From assembly GCA_900551815.1 (NCBI GenBank), contig URXE01000047.1:1-18657 (forward strand): a DNA stretch of 18,657 nucleotides, written 5' to 3'. Below the pieces are notes generated by a model, which saw only the letters and a program-made list of their open reading frames with translations, made no database searches and had not been told where the DNA came from. The position numbers and the translations under genes were made by a program. The first letter of the stretch is position 1; each line of letters starts with the position of its first letter. The stretch is from an uncultured Collinsella sp. (GTDB taxonomy: Bacteria > Actinomycetota > Coriobacteriia > Coriobacteriales > Coriobacteriaceae). Positions 1-6,030 of the stretch are shown here, in pieces.

Positions 1-8
1 GCAGGAAG

Positions 9-35
9 CTTGGATACGCCTAGGCGCGGTCCAAG
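9..35. other. Short inverted repeat in left-edge intergenic DNA
   Basis: A 6-bp inverted repeat (CTTGGA at 9-14, TCCAAG at 30-35) encloses the 8-bp palindrome GCCTAGGC (18-25). The rest of 1-164 shows no gene; it holds a 9-base direct repeat CCCCCAAAC (48-56 and 68-76) and a partial copy of the repeat arm found at 1282-1300. The hairpin may be the tail of a terminator for a gene left of the window, but it has no clear T-run. Confidence 0.3.
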
Positions 36-81
36 AAATCGTCCGCACCCCCAAACCAGCCTTCTGGCCCCCAAACAGGAA

Positions 82-102
82 CTATTCCACCGCAACTTCG
101 AT
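82..102 (+). repeat. Diverged partial copy of the 1282-1300 repeat arm
   Basis: These bases match the right arm of the 1234-1300 inverted repeat plus its right flank (CTATT-CACCGCAACT-CGAT), with two mismatches over about 20 bases. The match continues past the arm into the flank, so it is more than a shared hairpin stem. There is no matching left arm here. It suggests a dispersed intergenic element of which this is a half copy. Confidence 0.45.
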
Positions 103-164
103 TGGCTCGGAGGGATAGAATATCTACCATTTCTACCCCGTCCCCACATGGCAGGAGGGTTGCC

Positions 165-1163
165 GTGAAGCATAGGGTGCTCTATTACATGGTCGATGGT
201 TCGACCGAGGCGGGTCAGGCGGCGCTCGACACAATCGAAGGTGGCGATCAGATTGAGCTGGTGGGCTGCGCGCACGAGCCCAATGTCTGCCCCACCGTCG
301 AGCAGCTGGCAGGCTGCGAGGGCTTTGTCGGCGAGTTCGGCCCCGTCGATGATGCATGTGCCGACGCCATGGCCGCCACGGGGATGCGCATTGTCTCGAA
401 CATGTCCATCGGCCTTAACCACGTTGCCGTCGAACTCCTAGCCTCTCATGGCATCACCGTCACCAACTGCCCTGGGTACTGCTCAGACGACGTCGCTCAA
501 CACACCATCGCTTTGATGCTTGACCTGATGCGCCAAGTTACGTTTCTTAACCGCGATGTGCGTGACGGCGTTTGGAATCCACTTGCCGGTTATACCATGC
601 ACCGCACGCAGGGTCGCACACTGGGGCTTGTCTTTTTTGGCAGCATCGCGCGCTCCGTGGCGCCCATCGCACAAGCGCTTGGCATGAAGGTGCTGGTGTG
701 GGCGCCGACCAAGAGTGCAGAAGAGCTCGCTGCGGCAGGCTGTGCCAAAGCACAAACGCTCGACGAGTTACTCGGCACATCGGATATCGTCAGTCTGCAC
801 TGTCCCCTGATTCCAGAGACCGAAAAACTCATCGGCAAGCGCGAGCTTGCACTCATGAAGCCCACGGCATTTTTGATTAACACGGCCCGCGGGCCCATCG
901 TGGATGAGGATGCCCTGGTCGCCGCGTTGAACGAGGGCATCGCCAGCGGTGGCACGCGCGGCATCTGCGGCGCCGCGCTCGACGTACTCGCCGACGAGAC
1001 CGCGCCCAACCAGGCCCTGATCGCGCATCCGCGCTGCATCGTCACACCCCATTGCGCCTACAGCACGCAGGAAGCCTACGACACCGTCCGTCGCATGTCG
1101 CTACAGGCCGTAGTAGACAAGCTCGTCTTTAACCGCAAGCCCAAGCACACCGTGGCCGAATAA
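165..1163 (+). CDS. D-isomer-specific 2-hydroxyacid dehydrogenase, CtBP-like
   Basis: This is a 332-residue NAD(P)-dependent oxidoreductase of the D-2-hydroxyacid dehydrogenase family, cytoplasmic, expected to interconvert a 2-keto acid and a D-2-hydroxy acid; the substrate cannot be read from sequence. The family catalytic triad is visible: Arg242 in NTARGPIVDE, Glu278 in ALDVLADE and His296 in VTPHCAYST. The TPHCA...S block and the segment after it resemble the C-terminal-binding-protein (CtBP/phosphoglycerate dehydrogenase-like) branch. The start chosen is GTG at 165, with AGGAGG six bases upstream (153-158); a TTG at 102 would add 21 residues without a ribosome site. The dinucleotide loop is odd: at 154-162 it reads GLVFFGSIA, so two of the three usual glycines are replaced. 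It stands alone, convergent with uppP. Confidence 0.85.
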   Translation: MKHRVLYYMVDGSTEAGQAALDTIEGGDQIELVGCAHEPNVCPTVEQLAGCEGFVGEFGPVDDACADAMAATGMRIVSNMSIGLNHVAVELLASHGITVTNCPGYCSDDVAQHTIALMLDLMRQVTFLNRDVRDGVWNPLAGYTMHRTQGRTLGLVFFGSIARSVAPIAQALGMKVLVWAPTKSAEELAAAGCAKAQTLDELLGTSDIVSLHCPLIPETEKLIGKRELALMKPTAFLINTARGPIVDEDALVAALNEGIASGGTRGICGAALDVLADETAPNQALIAHPRCIVTPHCAYSTQEAYDTVRRMSLQAVVDKLVFNRKPKHTVAE

Positions 1164-1228
1164 TTAGTGCAAAGAGGTCGGGTTTGTCTGTACCAAGTTG
1201 GTGCTAAGTAACTTGACCCCAATGCACC

Positions 1229-1300
1229 AAAAAAGTTGCGGTGAAATAGGGACTGTTGGAGCCTTCAACAAGGCCTTTTAATCCCTATTTCACCGCAACT
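1229..1300 (-). terminator. Rho-independent terminator of uppP with a 19-bp perfect stem
   Basis: Bases 1234-1252 and 1282-1300 are perfect inverted repeats of 19 bp around a 29-base loop that itself contains GTTG/CAAC. Read on the minus strand the stem is followed at once by TTTTTT (1234-1229), so it should end uppP transcription. It lies between convergent genes. The stem is longer than most terminators, and the arm has a diverged relative at 82-102, so the terminator may be built from a dispersed palindromic element. A second short repeat (TTGGTGC 1198-1204, GCACCAA 1224-1230) lies just beyond. Confidence 0.75.
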
Positions 1301-1358
1301 CCGATGGATATCGCGTATTCGAATACGGCAGCGAGCGGCTGCCAGAGCGACTACTAAG

Positions 1359-2339
1359 TTAGAGGCCGAGCATCGGCTCCAGAACGAAGAAGTATGCGAG
1401 CACCACGATGCTCAGGATGATGCGGTAAACACCGAAGCACTTAAAGTCGTGACGACGGACGAAGCCCATGAGCCACTTGATGGCGATGAGCGAAACCACA
1501 AAGGCCACAACGCAGCCCACGCCCAAGATAGCGACCTCGTTAGAGCCGAACGTGCCGCCCTTGATGAAGTACTTGACCAGCTTGAGCGCACTCGCGCCAA
1601 ACATGACAGGGATGGCCAGGAAGAACGTAAACTTGGACGCCACCGAACGTGTGCAGCCCAAAAGCAGGCCACCGATGATGGTAGAACCGGAACGAGACGT
1701 ACCAGGCACCAGCGAAAGCACCTGGAAGCAGCCGATACCCAGCGCAGTCTTCCAGCTCAGGTCCTCGAGCGTGGCGATGGAGCCAAAGTCCAGGTTCTCG
1801 TCATCGTCCTCATCCTCAGCGGTAGCCGCGGCGGGCGCCGCAAAGTGCGCACCGGCGGGACGTCCGCCCGCCACCACAGCACGCGAACCAAACGAACCGG
1901 CAACGGCCATTTCCTCGCGCTTGCTCGCGCGCCAGTTCTCAATCACGATAAACAGTACGCCGTACACAATGAGCGCCAGCGCCACGACGGGAGCATTGTA
2001 GAAATGCTCCTCCATCCAGTCGTTGAGCGGCAGACCGATCGCCGCGGCGGGAATGCAGCCGAGCACAATCTTGCCCCACAGCACCCAGGTGTCGCGACGG
2101 CCCTCCTTGCCCTTGCTGGGAGAAAACGGGTTAAGGTCGTAGAAGAACAGGACGCAGACGGCCAAAATGGCGCCAAGCTGAATCACAACCAGGAACATAT
2201 TCCAGAACGTCTCGCTCACGTTCATCTTGACGAACTCGTCCACCAAGATCATGTGACCGGTCGACGAAACAGGCAGCCATTCGGTGATGCCTTCGACCAG
2301 GCCCATGAAGGCAGATTTTAGAAGCTCGATGATATCCAA
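1359..2339 (-). CDS. uppP: Undecaprenyl-diphosphate phosphatase (BacA/UppP family)
   Basis: This integral membrane enzyme removes a phosphate from undecaprenyl diphosphate, recycling the lipid carrier for peptidoglycan and other envelope polymers; overexpression in other bacteria gives bacitracin resistance. Family signatures are clear: near the N terminus GLVEGITEWLPVSSTGH with Glu16, Glu20 and His29, and PGTSRSGST at 212-220 with Arg216. The start is a TTG at 2339 (residues LDIIELLK align with the usual MDIIELLK), preceded by GAGGGGG on the minus strand; longer readings give unlikely extensions. The product is 326 residues, longer than the usual 270-290, because of a hydrophilic Ala/Gly-rich and acidic insert at about 138-185 (AEDEDDDENLD). 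It is divergent from the stress protein gene and ends at the 1229-1300 terminator. Confidence 0.93.
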   Translation of the reverse strand: MDIIELLKSAFMGLVEGITEWLPVSSTGHMILVDEFVKMNVSETFWNMFLVVIQLGAILAVCVLFFYDLNPFSPSKGKEGRRDTWVLWGKIVLGCIPAAAIGLPLNDWMEEHFYNAPVVALALIVYGVLFIVIENWRASKREEMAVAGSFGSRAVVAGGRPAGAHFAAPAAATAEDEDDDENLDFGSIATLEDLSWKTALGIGCFQVLSLVPGTSRSGSTIIGGLLLGCTRSVASKFTFFLAIPVMFGASALKLVKYFIKGGTFGSNEVAILGVGCVVAFVVSLIAIKWLMGFVRRHDFKCFGVYRIILSIVVLAYFFVLEPMLGL

Positions 2340-2491
2340 AGGGACCCCCTCGTTAGACACCCGCCGATATTGTTCTGCGGACGGTGCGGGCGATGTCCCA
2401 TTATCAACCGTTGGCGGCACGCCTGTGCCTACCCTTACCAAAAAACTCGCCCGTTCACAGAATTGCGAGCGGTCAAATCCGAATCCTTGGG

Positions 2492-2497
2492 TATAAC
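2492..2497 (+). promoter_or_regulatory. Possible -10 element for the universal stress protein gene
   Basis: TATAAC lies 90 bases before the ATG at 2588 in the 248-base gap between divergent uppP and the stress protein gene. No convincing -35 is seen at 16-18 bases upstream. No certain uppP promoter could be picked on the other strand. Confidence 0.3.
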
Positions 2498-2587
2498 TGC
2501 AACAAGATAAAGTGTCCGGCGGCCAACGCGCCCGCGCCCGCCCGACGCACGAGCCCCGCGCCCGTGCGATAGACCAAGGAGGAAACC

Positions 2588-3025
2588 ATGAACGAGGGCT
2601 ATACCAAGGTATTTGTTTCACTCGACGGTACTGAGCAGCAGGATTTTGTGCTCGCACGCGCCATCAAGGTCGCCGCGAACAACGGCGCTAAGCTGATCAT
2701 CGGCCACGTTATCGACTCCACCGCGCTCGAGAGCGCCGGCTCCTATCCGGTCGACCTGGTCAACGGCTTGGAGGAGGCCTTTAACAACTCCATCGCCAAG
2801 CAGCTCGAGGAGGCCAAAGCCAATCCCGACATTCCCGAGGTCGAGGTCATGATTCGCACCGGCCGCATTCGTGAGACGCTCAAGGATGAGATGCTCGACG
2901 TGGTCAAGCCCGATCTGGTGCTCTGCGGCGCCCGCGGCCTGTCCTCAATTAAGTACGCGCTACTGGGCTCGATTTCGACGTTCCTGCTGCGCAATACGGA
3001 CTGCGACATTCTGGTCGTGAAGTAG
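2588..3025 (+). CDS. Universal stress protein (UspA family)
   Basis: A 145-residue single-domain universal stress protein, cytoplasmic and probably dimeric. The C-terminal half carries the ATP-binding signature G-x2-G-x9-G-S at Gly114, Gly117 and Gly127-Ser128 (GARGLSSIKYALLGS), so it belongs to the nucleotide-binding rather than the UspA-like non-binding branch. A strong ribosome site (AAGGAGG, 2577-2583) precedes ATG 2588. Members protect cells under starvation, redox or other stress, but the specific role is not predictable from sequence. It is a single-gene unit, followed by a nested palindrome and an intrinsic terminator. Confidence 0.92.
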   Translation: MNEGYTKVFVSLDGTEQQDFVLARAIKVAANNGAKLIIGHVIDSTALESAGSYPVDLVNGLEEAFNNSIAKQLEEAKANPDIPEVEVMIRTGRIRETLKDEMLDVVKPDLVLCGARGLSSIKYALLGSISTFLLRNTDCDILVVK

Positions 3026-3038
3026 GTTCCTTCCCGCC

Positions 3039-3129
3039 GGCGCAAGGCCTGCGGGGTTATCACGCCGACGTCCTCGCCGCTTCGCGGCTGCGGGATGTCG
3101 GCTTAGATAACCCTTCCCGGCCTTGCGCC
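3039..3129. repeat. Nested multi-arm palindrome downstream of usp
   Basis: Successive arms pair inward across 91 bases: GGCGCAAGGCC (3039-3049) with GGCCTTGCGCC (3119-3129), GGGTTAT (3054-3060) with ATAACCC (3107-3113), GCCGAC (3064-3069) with GTCGGC (3097-3102), and GCCGC (3076-3080) with GCGGC (3084-3088) around TTC. A transcript reading out of usp would fold into one long interrupted hairpin. It has no T-run of its own and comes before the usp terminator. Confidence 0.75.
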
Positions 3130-3170
3130 TTCGTCACCGTACTTCAGCGAGTTGGCTGATAAAAGATGGC

Positions 3171-3200
3171 GTGCCGCCCCGTTTGGGGCGGCACGTTTTT
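3171..3200 (+). terminator. Rho-independent terminator of the usp gene
   Basis: GTGCCGCCCC (3171-3180) pairs perfectly with GGGGCGGCAC (3185-3194) around a GTTT loop and is followed by GTTTTT. This is a classical intrinsic terminator for plus-strand transcription out of the stress protein gene. Confidence 0.9.
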
Positions 3201-3228
3201 GTTATAGGAGATTCATTTGAGCCTCATG

Positions 3229-3293
3229 GCTATGTTCCCGTTCGGGAACATAGCGCCAGTTGCTTCAGCTATATTCCCGAACGTGAACATAGC
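3229..3293. repeat. Two related 26-base palindromes
   Basis: GCTATGTTCCCG (3229-3240) and CGGGAACATAGC (3243-3254) form perfect 12-bp arms around TT. A second, slightly degenerate version occupies 3268-3293 (GCTATATTCCCG, AA, CGTGAACATAGC). Their centres are 39 bases apart. They lie between the usp terminator and the 3' end of the sensor kinase gene, so they are more likely a dispersed repeat or mRNA 3'-end structures than a promoter operator. Neither has a T-run. Confidence 0.7.
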
Positions 3294-3318
3294 CCAGAGA
3301 AAAACAGCAAGAGCGCGC

Positions 3319-4362
3319 CTATTCGAAGTATTGGAACTTGTTGGTTGAGAAGGCAAACGTGACGACGAAGCCTTCGCTGGGCTCGGACGCTGCGGTGACG
3401 TCGATGCCCATCTTGGAGCACAGACGTGCCACCAGATAGAGGCCGATGCCCGTCGCGCGCTTGGTGGTGCGGCCGTTGTCGCCGGTAAAACCCTTCTCGA
3501 ACACGCGGGGCAGGTCGGCCGCACACACGCCACAGCCGTTGTCCGCGACGGCGAGCTCGATGCGTTCGCTTGCCAGGCCCTCGTCCAGCAACGCGCCCGA
3601 AAACGTGATCTTCGCACCATCCTCACGCGCGTATTTAATGCTGTTCTGGATGAGCTGGCCCAAGATAAACTCGAGCCACTTCTCGTCGGTAAAGACCTCA
3701 AAGTCGAGGTTCTCGCACACCGGCGCCACGTGCGCCGCGATGAGCTCACGCGCATTGGCCTTGATCGCGCCCGTCACCAAGGTCTTGAGATCCCAGCGGC
3801 GAATCAGGTAGTCACGCTCCACGACTTCCGAGCGCGCATAGTACAGCGCCTGGTCGATATAGCGCTCCACGCGAGCCAACTCACGGCCCAGGTCATCCAC
3901 GCGCGACAGGTCGTCTTCGCTGCCATCCAGGTTTTCCAAAATCAGATGGGCCGCCGCCAGCGGCAGCTTGGCCTCGTGGACCCAGCTCCCGATATAGTCG
4001 CGATAGTCATCGGTCTGACGGCGGCCTTCGGCAACCTCGTCGCAGGCAGCTTTGCCCACCCGGCGCAAGACCTCGTACTCGAGCTCGCCCTCGACATAGG
4101 TCGGGCATTGCACCATCTCCTGCACCCATGCGGGACTCTCGAGCTCCTCTGCCGCACGCTCCAGCTGGCGCAGAAAACGACGACGACGCGCGTACTCGAT
4201 CACGATGCCGAGCATACCAAAGATAAAGGACACGCCGACCGCCACGACCACGATAGAAACGGGTGCACCGGCAACCGTCAGCACAAAGCAGCTCAGCAGC
4301 ACGCCGCACGTCCATACGGCGACGGGAAGCAGCGCGTCTTTAAAGAACTTGCCAAACGACAT
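3319..4362 (-). CDS. Sensor histidine kinase, BceS-like (intramembrane-sensing)
   Basis: A 347-residue membrane histidine kinase that should autophosphorylate and pass phosphate to the regulator encoded just upstream. Two adjacent transmembrane helices (about 10-30 and 35-56) have almost no extracellular loop, as in intramembrane-sensing BceS-type kinases. The H-box has His129 in SWVHEAKLPLAAAHLILEN; the ATPase domain has the N-box Asn240 (QLIQNSIKYAR), G1 at 274-278 (DNGCG), an F-box-like RVFEKGFTG and G2 at 305-307 (GIGLYL). The ATG at 4362 follows the regulator stop after 9 bases, so the pair is an operon. BceS kinases usually respond to peptide antibiotics through a BceAB transporter, but none is encoded nearby, so the signal is unknown. 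Confidence 0.9.
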   Translation of the reverse strand: MSFGKFFKDALLPVAVWTCGVLLSCFVLTVAGAPVSIVVVAVGVSFIFGMLGIVIEYARRRRFLRQLERAAEELESPAWVQEMVQCPTYVEGELEYEVLRRVGKAACDEVAEGRRQTDDYRDYIGSWVHEAKLPLAAAHLILENLDGSEDDLSRVDDLGRELARVERYIDQALYYARSEVVERDYLIRRWDLKTLVTGAIKANARELIAAHVAPVCENLDFEVFTDEKWLEFILGQLIQNSIKYAREDGAKITFSGALLDEGLASERIELAVADNGCGVCAADLPRVFEKGFTGDNGRTTKRATGIGLYLVARLCSKMGIDVTAASEPSEGFVVTFAFSTNKFQYFE

Positions 4363-4371
4363 AGCCGGCCC

Positions 4372-5043
4372 CTAGACCGAATAGCCTTGGCCGCGGTGCG
4401 TCGTCAAATACCCCTTGATGCCGATTTTTTCGAGCGTGGTGCGCAGGCGGTTGATGTTAACGGTGAGCGTGTTGTCGTCCACGAAGGCGTCGGAGTCCCA
4501 CAGGTCCTGCATGATGGCCGAGCGCGAAACGATCTTGCCCGCGCGGCTCAGAAGCAGCGAGAGGATACGCAGCTCGTTTTTGGTGAGCTCGGTGCTGGTG
4601 CCCGTTTGCGCGTTGATGACCATGGAGCGTGCGAGGTCGAGCTCCAGTCCCTTGTGGACGAGCGTGCTGCGCTCGCCCGCCGACGCGGTGCGACGCAGCA
4701 AGGCATTGATGCGCGCCACGAGCACACGGGCGCTGTAGGGCTTGGGAACAAAGTCGTCCGCGCCGAGCGTCATGGCCATGACCTCGTCGATCTCGGTCGC
4801 GCGCGACGTGAGGACGATGATGGGAACCTCGGATTCGCGGCGAACCTCGTGGCAGATATGCTGGCCGTCCTTGACGGGAAGCGTGAGGTCGAGCAGCACC
4901 AGGTCGGGCGCGGCGGCGAGAATATCGCGCGAGACATGCTCAAACGATTCGCATGCCTCAACCTCAAAACCGGCACGCGCAAGGATATCGGCAAGCTCGC
5001 GACGAATGGGCTCGTCGTCCTCAACGATATAGATCAGCGCCAT
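4372..5043 (-). CDS. OmpR/PhoB-type response regulator, BceR-like
   Basis: A 223-residue two-component response regulator. The receiver domain (1-115) has the acidic cluster Glu8-Asp9-Asp10, the phosphorylation site Asp52 (VLLDLTLP), Thr78 (VLTSR) and Lys100 (FVPKPYS). The C-terminal winged helix (about 130-223) includes a typical recognition region (DDNTLTVNINRLRTTLE) and ends RGQGYSV. The start is ATG 5043 with GAGGGGAG upstream; longer readings run into the intergenic hairpins. It is the first gene of the regulator-kinase operon. A perfect 6+2+6 palindrome 70 bases upstream (5113-5126) is a candidate autoregulatory site. Confidence 0.92.
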   Translation of the reverse strand: MALIYIVEDDEPIRRELADILARAGFEVEACESFEHVSRDILAAAPDLVLLDLTLPVKDGQHICHEVRRESEVPIIVLTSRATEIDEVMAMTLGADDFVPKPYSARVLVARINALLRRTASAGERSTLVHKGLELDLARSMVINAQTGTSTELTKNELRILSLLLSRAGKIVSRSAIMQDLWDSDAFVDDNTLTVNINRLRTTLEKIGIKGYLTTHRGQGYSV

Positions 5044-5083
5044 GGATTCCGCTCCCCTCTTGGTTGTCTTGCCACCATTATGG

Positions 5084-5166
5084 CTGCGGAGCCGCAGGTA
5101 TGCGCCTCGCGCGTCACCAAGGTGACAGAACTGTTCGCGAGCGGCAGGGGCTTGCCCCTCGCTCGC
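5084..5166 (-). promoter_or_regulatory. Leader of the regulator-kinase operon with three inverted repeats
   Basis: Upstream of the regulator start are CTGCGG-AG-CCGCAG (5084-5097), GTCACC-AA-GGTGAC (5113-5126) and a longer hairpin GCGAGCG...CGCTCGC with an inner AGGGGC/GCCCCT (5137-5166). GTCACC-AA-GGTGAC has the look of a dimer binding site. A minus-strand CATAAT near 5076-5081 could be a -10, but no matching -35 was found, so the promoter is not placed. Confidence 0.45.
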
Positions 5167-5173
5167 AACGGGC

Positions 5174-5203
5174 ACGGGAATTAAATGAGTTTTTAATCCC
5201 CGT
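5174..5203 (-). terminator. Hairpin after the unknown gene at 5218-5925
   Basis: Twelve-base arms ACGGGAATTAAA (5174-5185) and TTTAATCCCCGT (5192-5203) pair around TGAGTT, with one position that pairs only as G-U on the minus strand. It follows the stop of the minus-strand gene by 15 bases. There is no T-run, so termination may be weak and read-through into the regulator operon is possible. Confidence 0.5.
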
Positions 5204-5217
5204 CCCAGAAACATCAT

Positions 5218-5925
5218 TTAGCGGCGGGCGCGAAGCTTTTCGTAGCCGTCGGCGAAGAAGGCGACCGTGGCGGCGTCGGCCTCCGCGGCGTCCGTCTCGG
5301 TTGCGGGGACCACGCCGTGCTCGTCGCTCACCAGGAACAAGGCACCCTTGAGCTGCGCGGGAATGTCTACGCGCGTGACTGGGATGCCCTTGGTCTGGGC
5401 CAGCTGCTCAATGAGCGTCGCCGTGCCGCACAGGAACTCGTCCGCCGGCGCCACAAAGGCAAGCTTGCCATTGTTGACGGCGGCGAGCAGCTCGGGCGCC
5501 ACGCCGGTCTCGTCGGCTTCGGAGCGAGCCTCGGCAGAACGGGCACGCAGCGCCTTGGCCGACGTATCGGCCAGCGGCTCGTACTCCCCCACCGTCATGG
5601 CGGCGTTGCCGTTAACGTCGATCACCAGCATGAGCACACCGTCGCGGGCGGTGTAGTCGCCCTCGGCAAGCGACCACTCAACGTGTTGCTTGGCCCAACT
5701 GAGCATGTTATGGGTAAGTGGCTCGCCCTGCACCAGGCGCTCGGATAGCGCGCGGATGTGGCGATTGAGCATGGGCACCTTTTTGTTGGACATGCGCCAA
5801 CGGCAGATGAGCGCGGGCTTGTCGAGCGTGAACTTCTCGATCGCCTCCTGATTGGCGCAAAAATCCTCGTACGCACGCTGATCCTCGGCGTTACCAAACA
5901 GCTCGGCATCATCAATCTGGGGCAT
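5218..5925 (-). CDS. Conserved-looking protein of unknown function
   Basis: I do not recognise this 235-residue soluble protein. It has no signal peptide or transmembrane helix. The N-terminal half is rich in aromatic and basic residues (LICRWRMSNKKVPMLNRHI), the middle contains a likely beta-strand segment (GVLMLVIDVNGNAAMTVGEYEPL), then an Ala/Glu/Arg-rich helical stretch and an acidic, Ala-rich stretch before a basic C terminus (YEKLRARR). ATG 5925 is preferred because AAAGG lies eight bases upstream; ATG 5949 would add eight residues and has GAGGA closer in. It lies downstream of purH on the same strand, but a terminator at 5966-6001 separates them. Confidence 0.7.
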   Translation of the reverse strand: MPQIDDAELFGNAEDQRAYEDFCANQEAIEKFTLDKPALICRWRMSNKKVPMLNRHIRALSERLVQGEPLTHNMLSWAKQHVEWSLAEGDYTARDGVLMLVIDVNGNAAMTVGEYEPLADTSAKALRARSAEARSEADETGVAPELLAAVNNGKLAFVAPADEFLCGTATLIEQLAQTKGIPVTRVDIPAQLKGALFLVSDEHGVVPATETDAAEADAATVAFFADGYEKLRARR

Positions 5926-5965
5926 GGTTGTACCTTTCGTGTTAGTCATTCCGTCCTCTTATACC

Positions 5966-6001
5966 AAAAAGACGGCCCTCCAAACGGAGCAGCCGTCTTT
6001 T
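5966..6001 (-). terminator. Rho-independent terminator of purH
   Basis: AAAAGACGGC (5967-5976) pairs with GCCGTCTTTT (5992-6001), with an inner CTCC/GGAG. On the minus strand the stem ends in TTTTT, about 30 bases after the purH stop. The sequence is nearly symmetric and could work in both directions. Confidence 0.85.
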
Positions 6002-6030
6002 GCGGAGATTATTTTGTCCCAGGGCGAAAC

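Noticed and set aside
1449..2321. 290-residue open frame on the plus strand
   Set aside because: It is the complement of uppP, rich in His, Arg and Asp, with no recognisable fold.
3229..3293. LexA/SOS-box or CIRCE operator
   Set aside because: The GTTCCCG...CGGGAAC arms differ from the Gram-positive SOS box (CGAAC-N4-GTTCG) and from CIRCE, and the site is at a gene end, not a promoter.
3730..5184. 484-residue open frame on the plus strand
   Set aside because: It is antisense to the kinase and regulator genes, both with intact motifs, and has no ribosome site or domain of its own.
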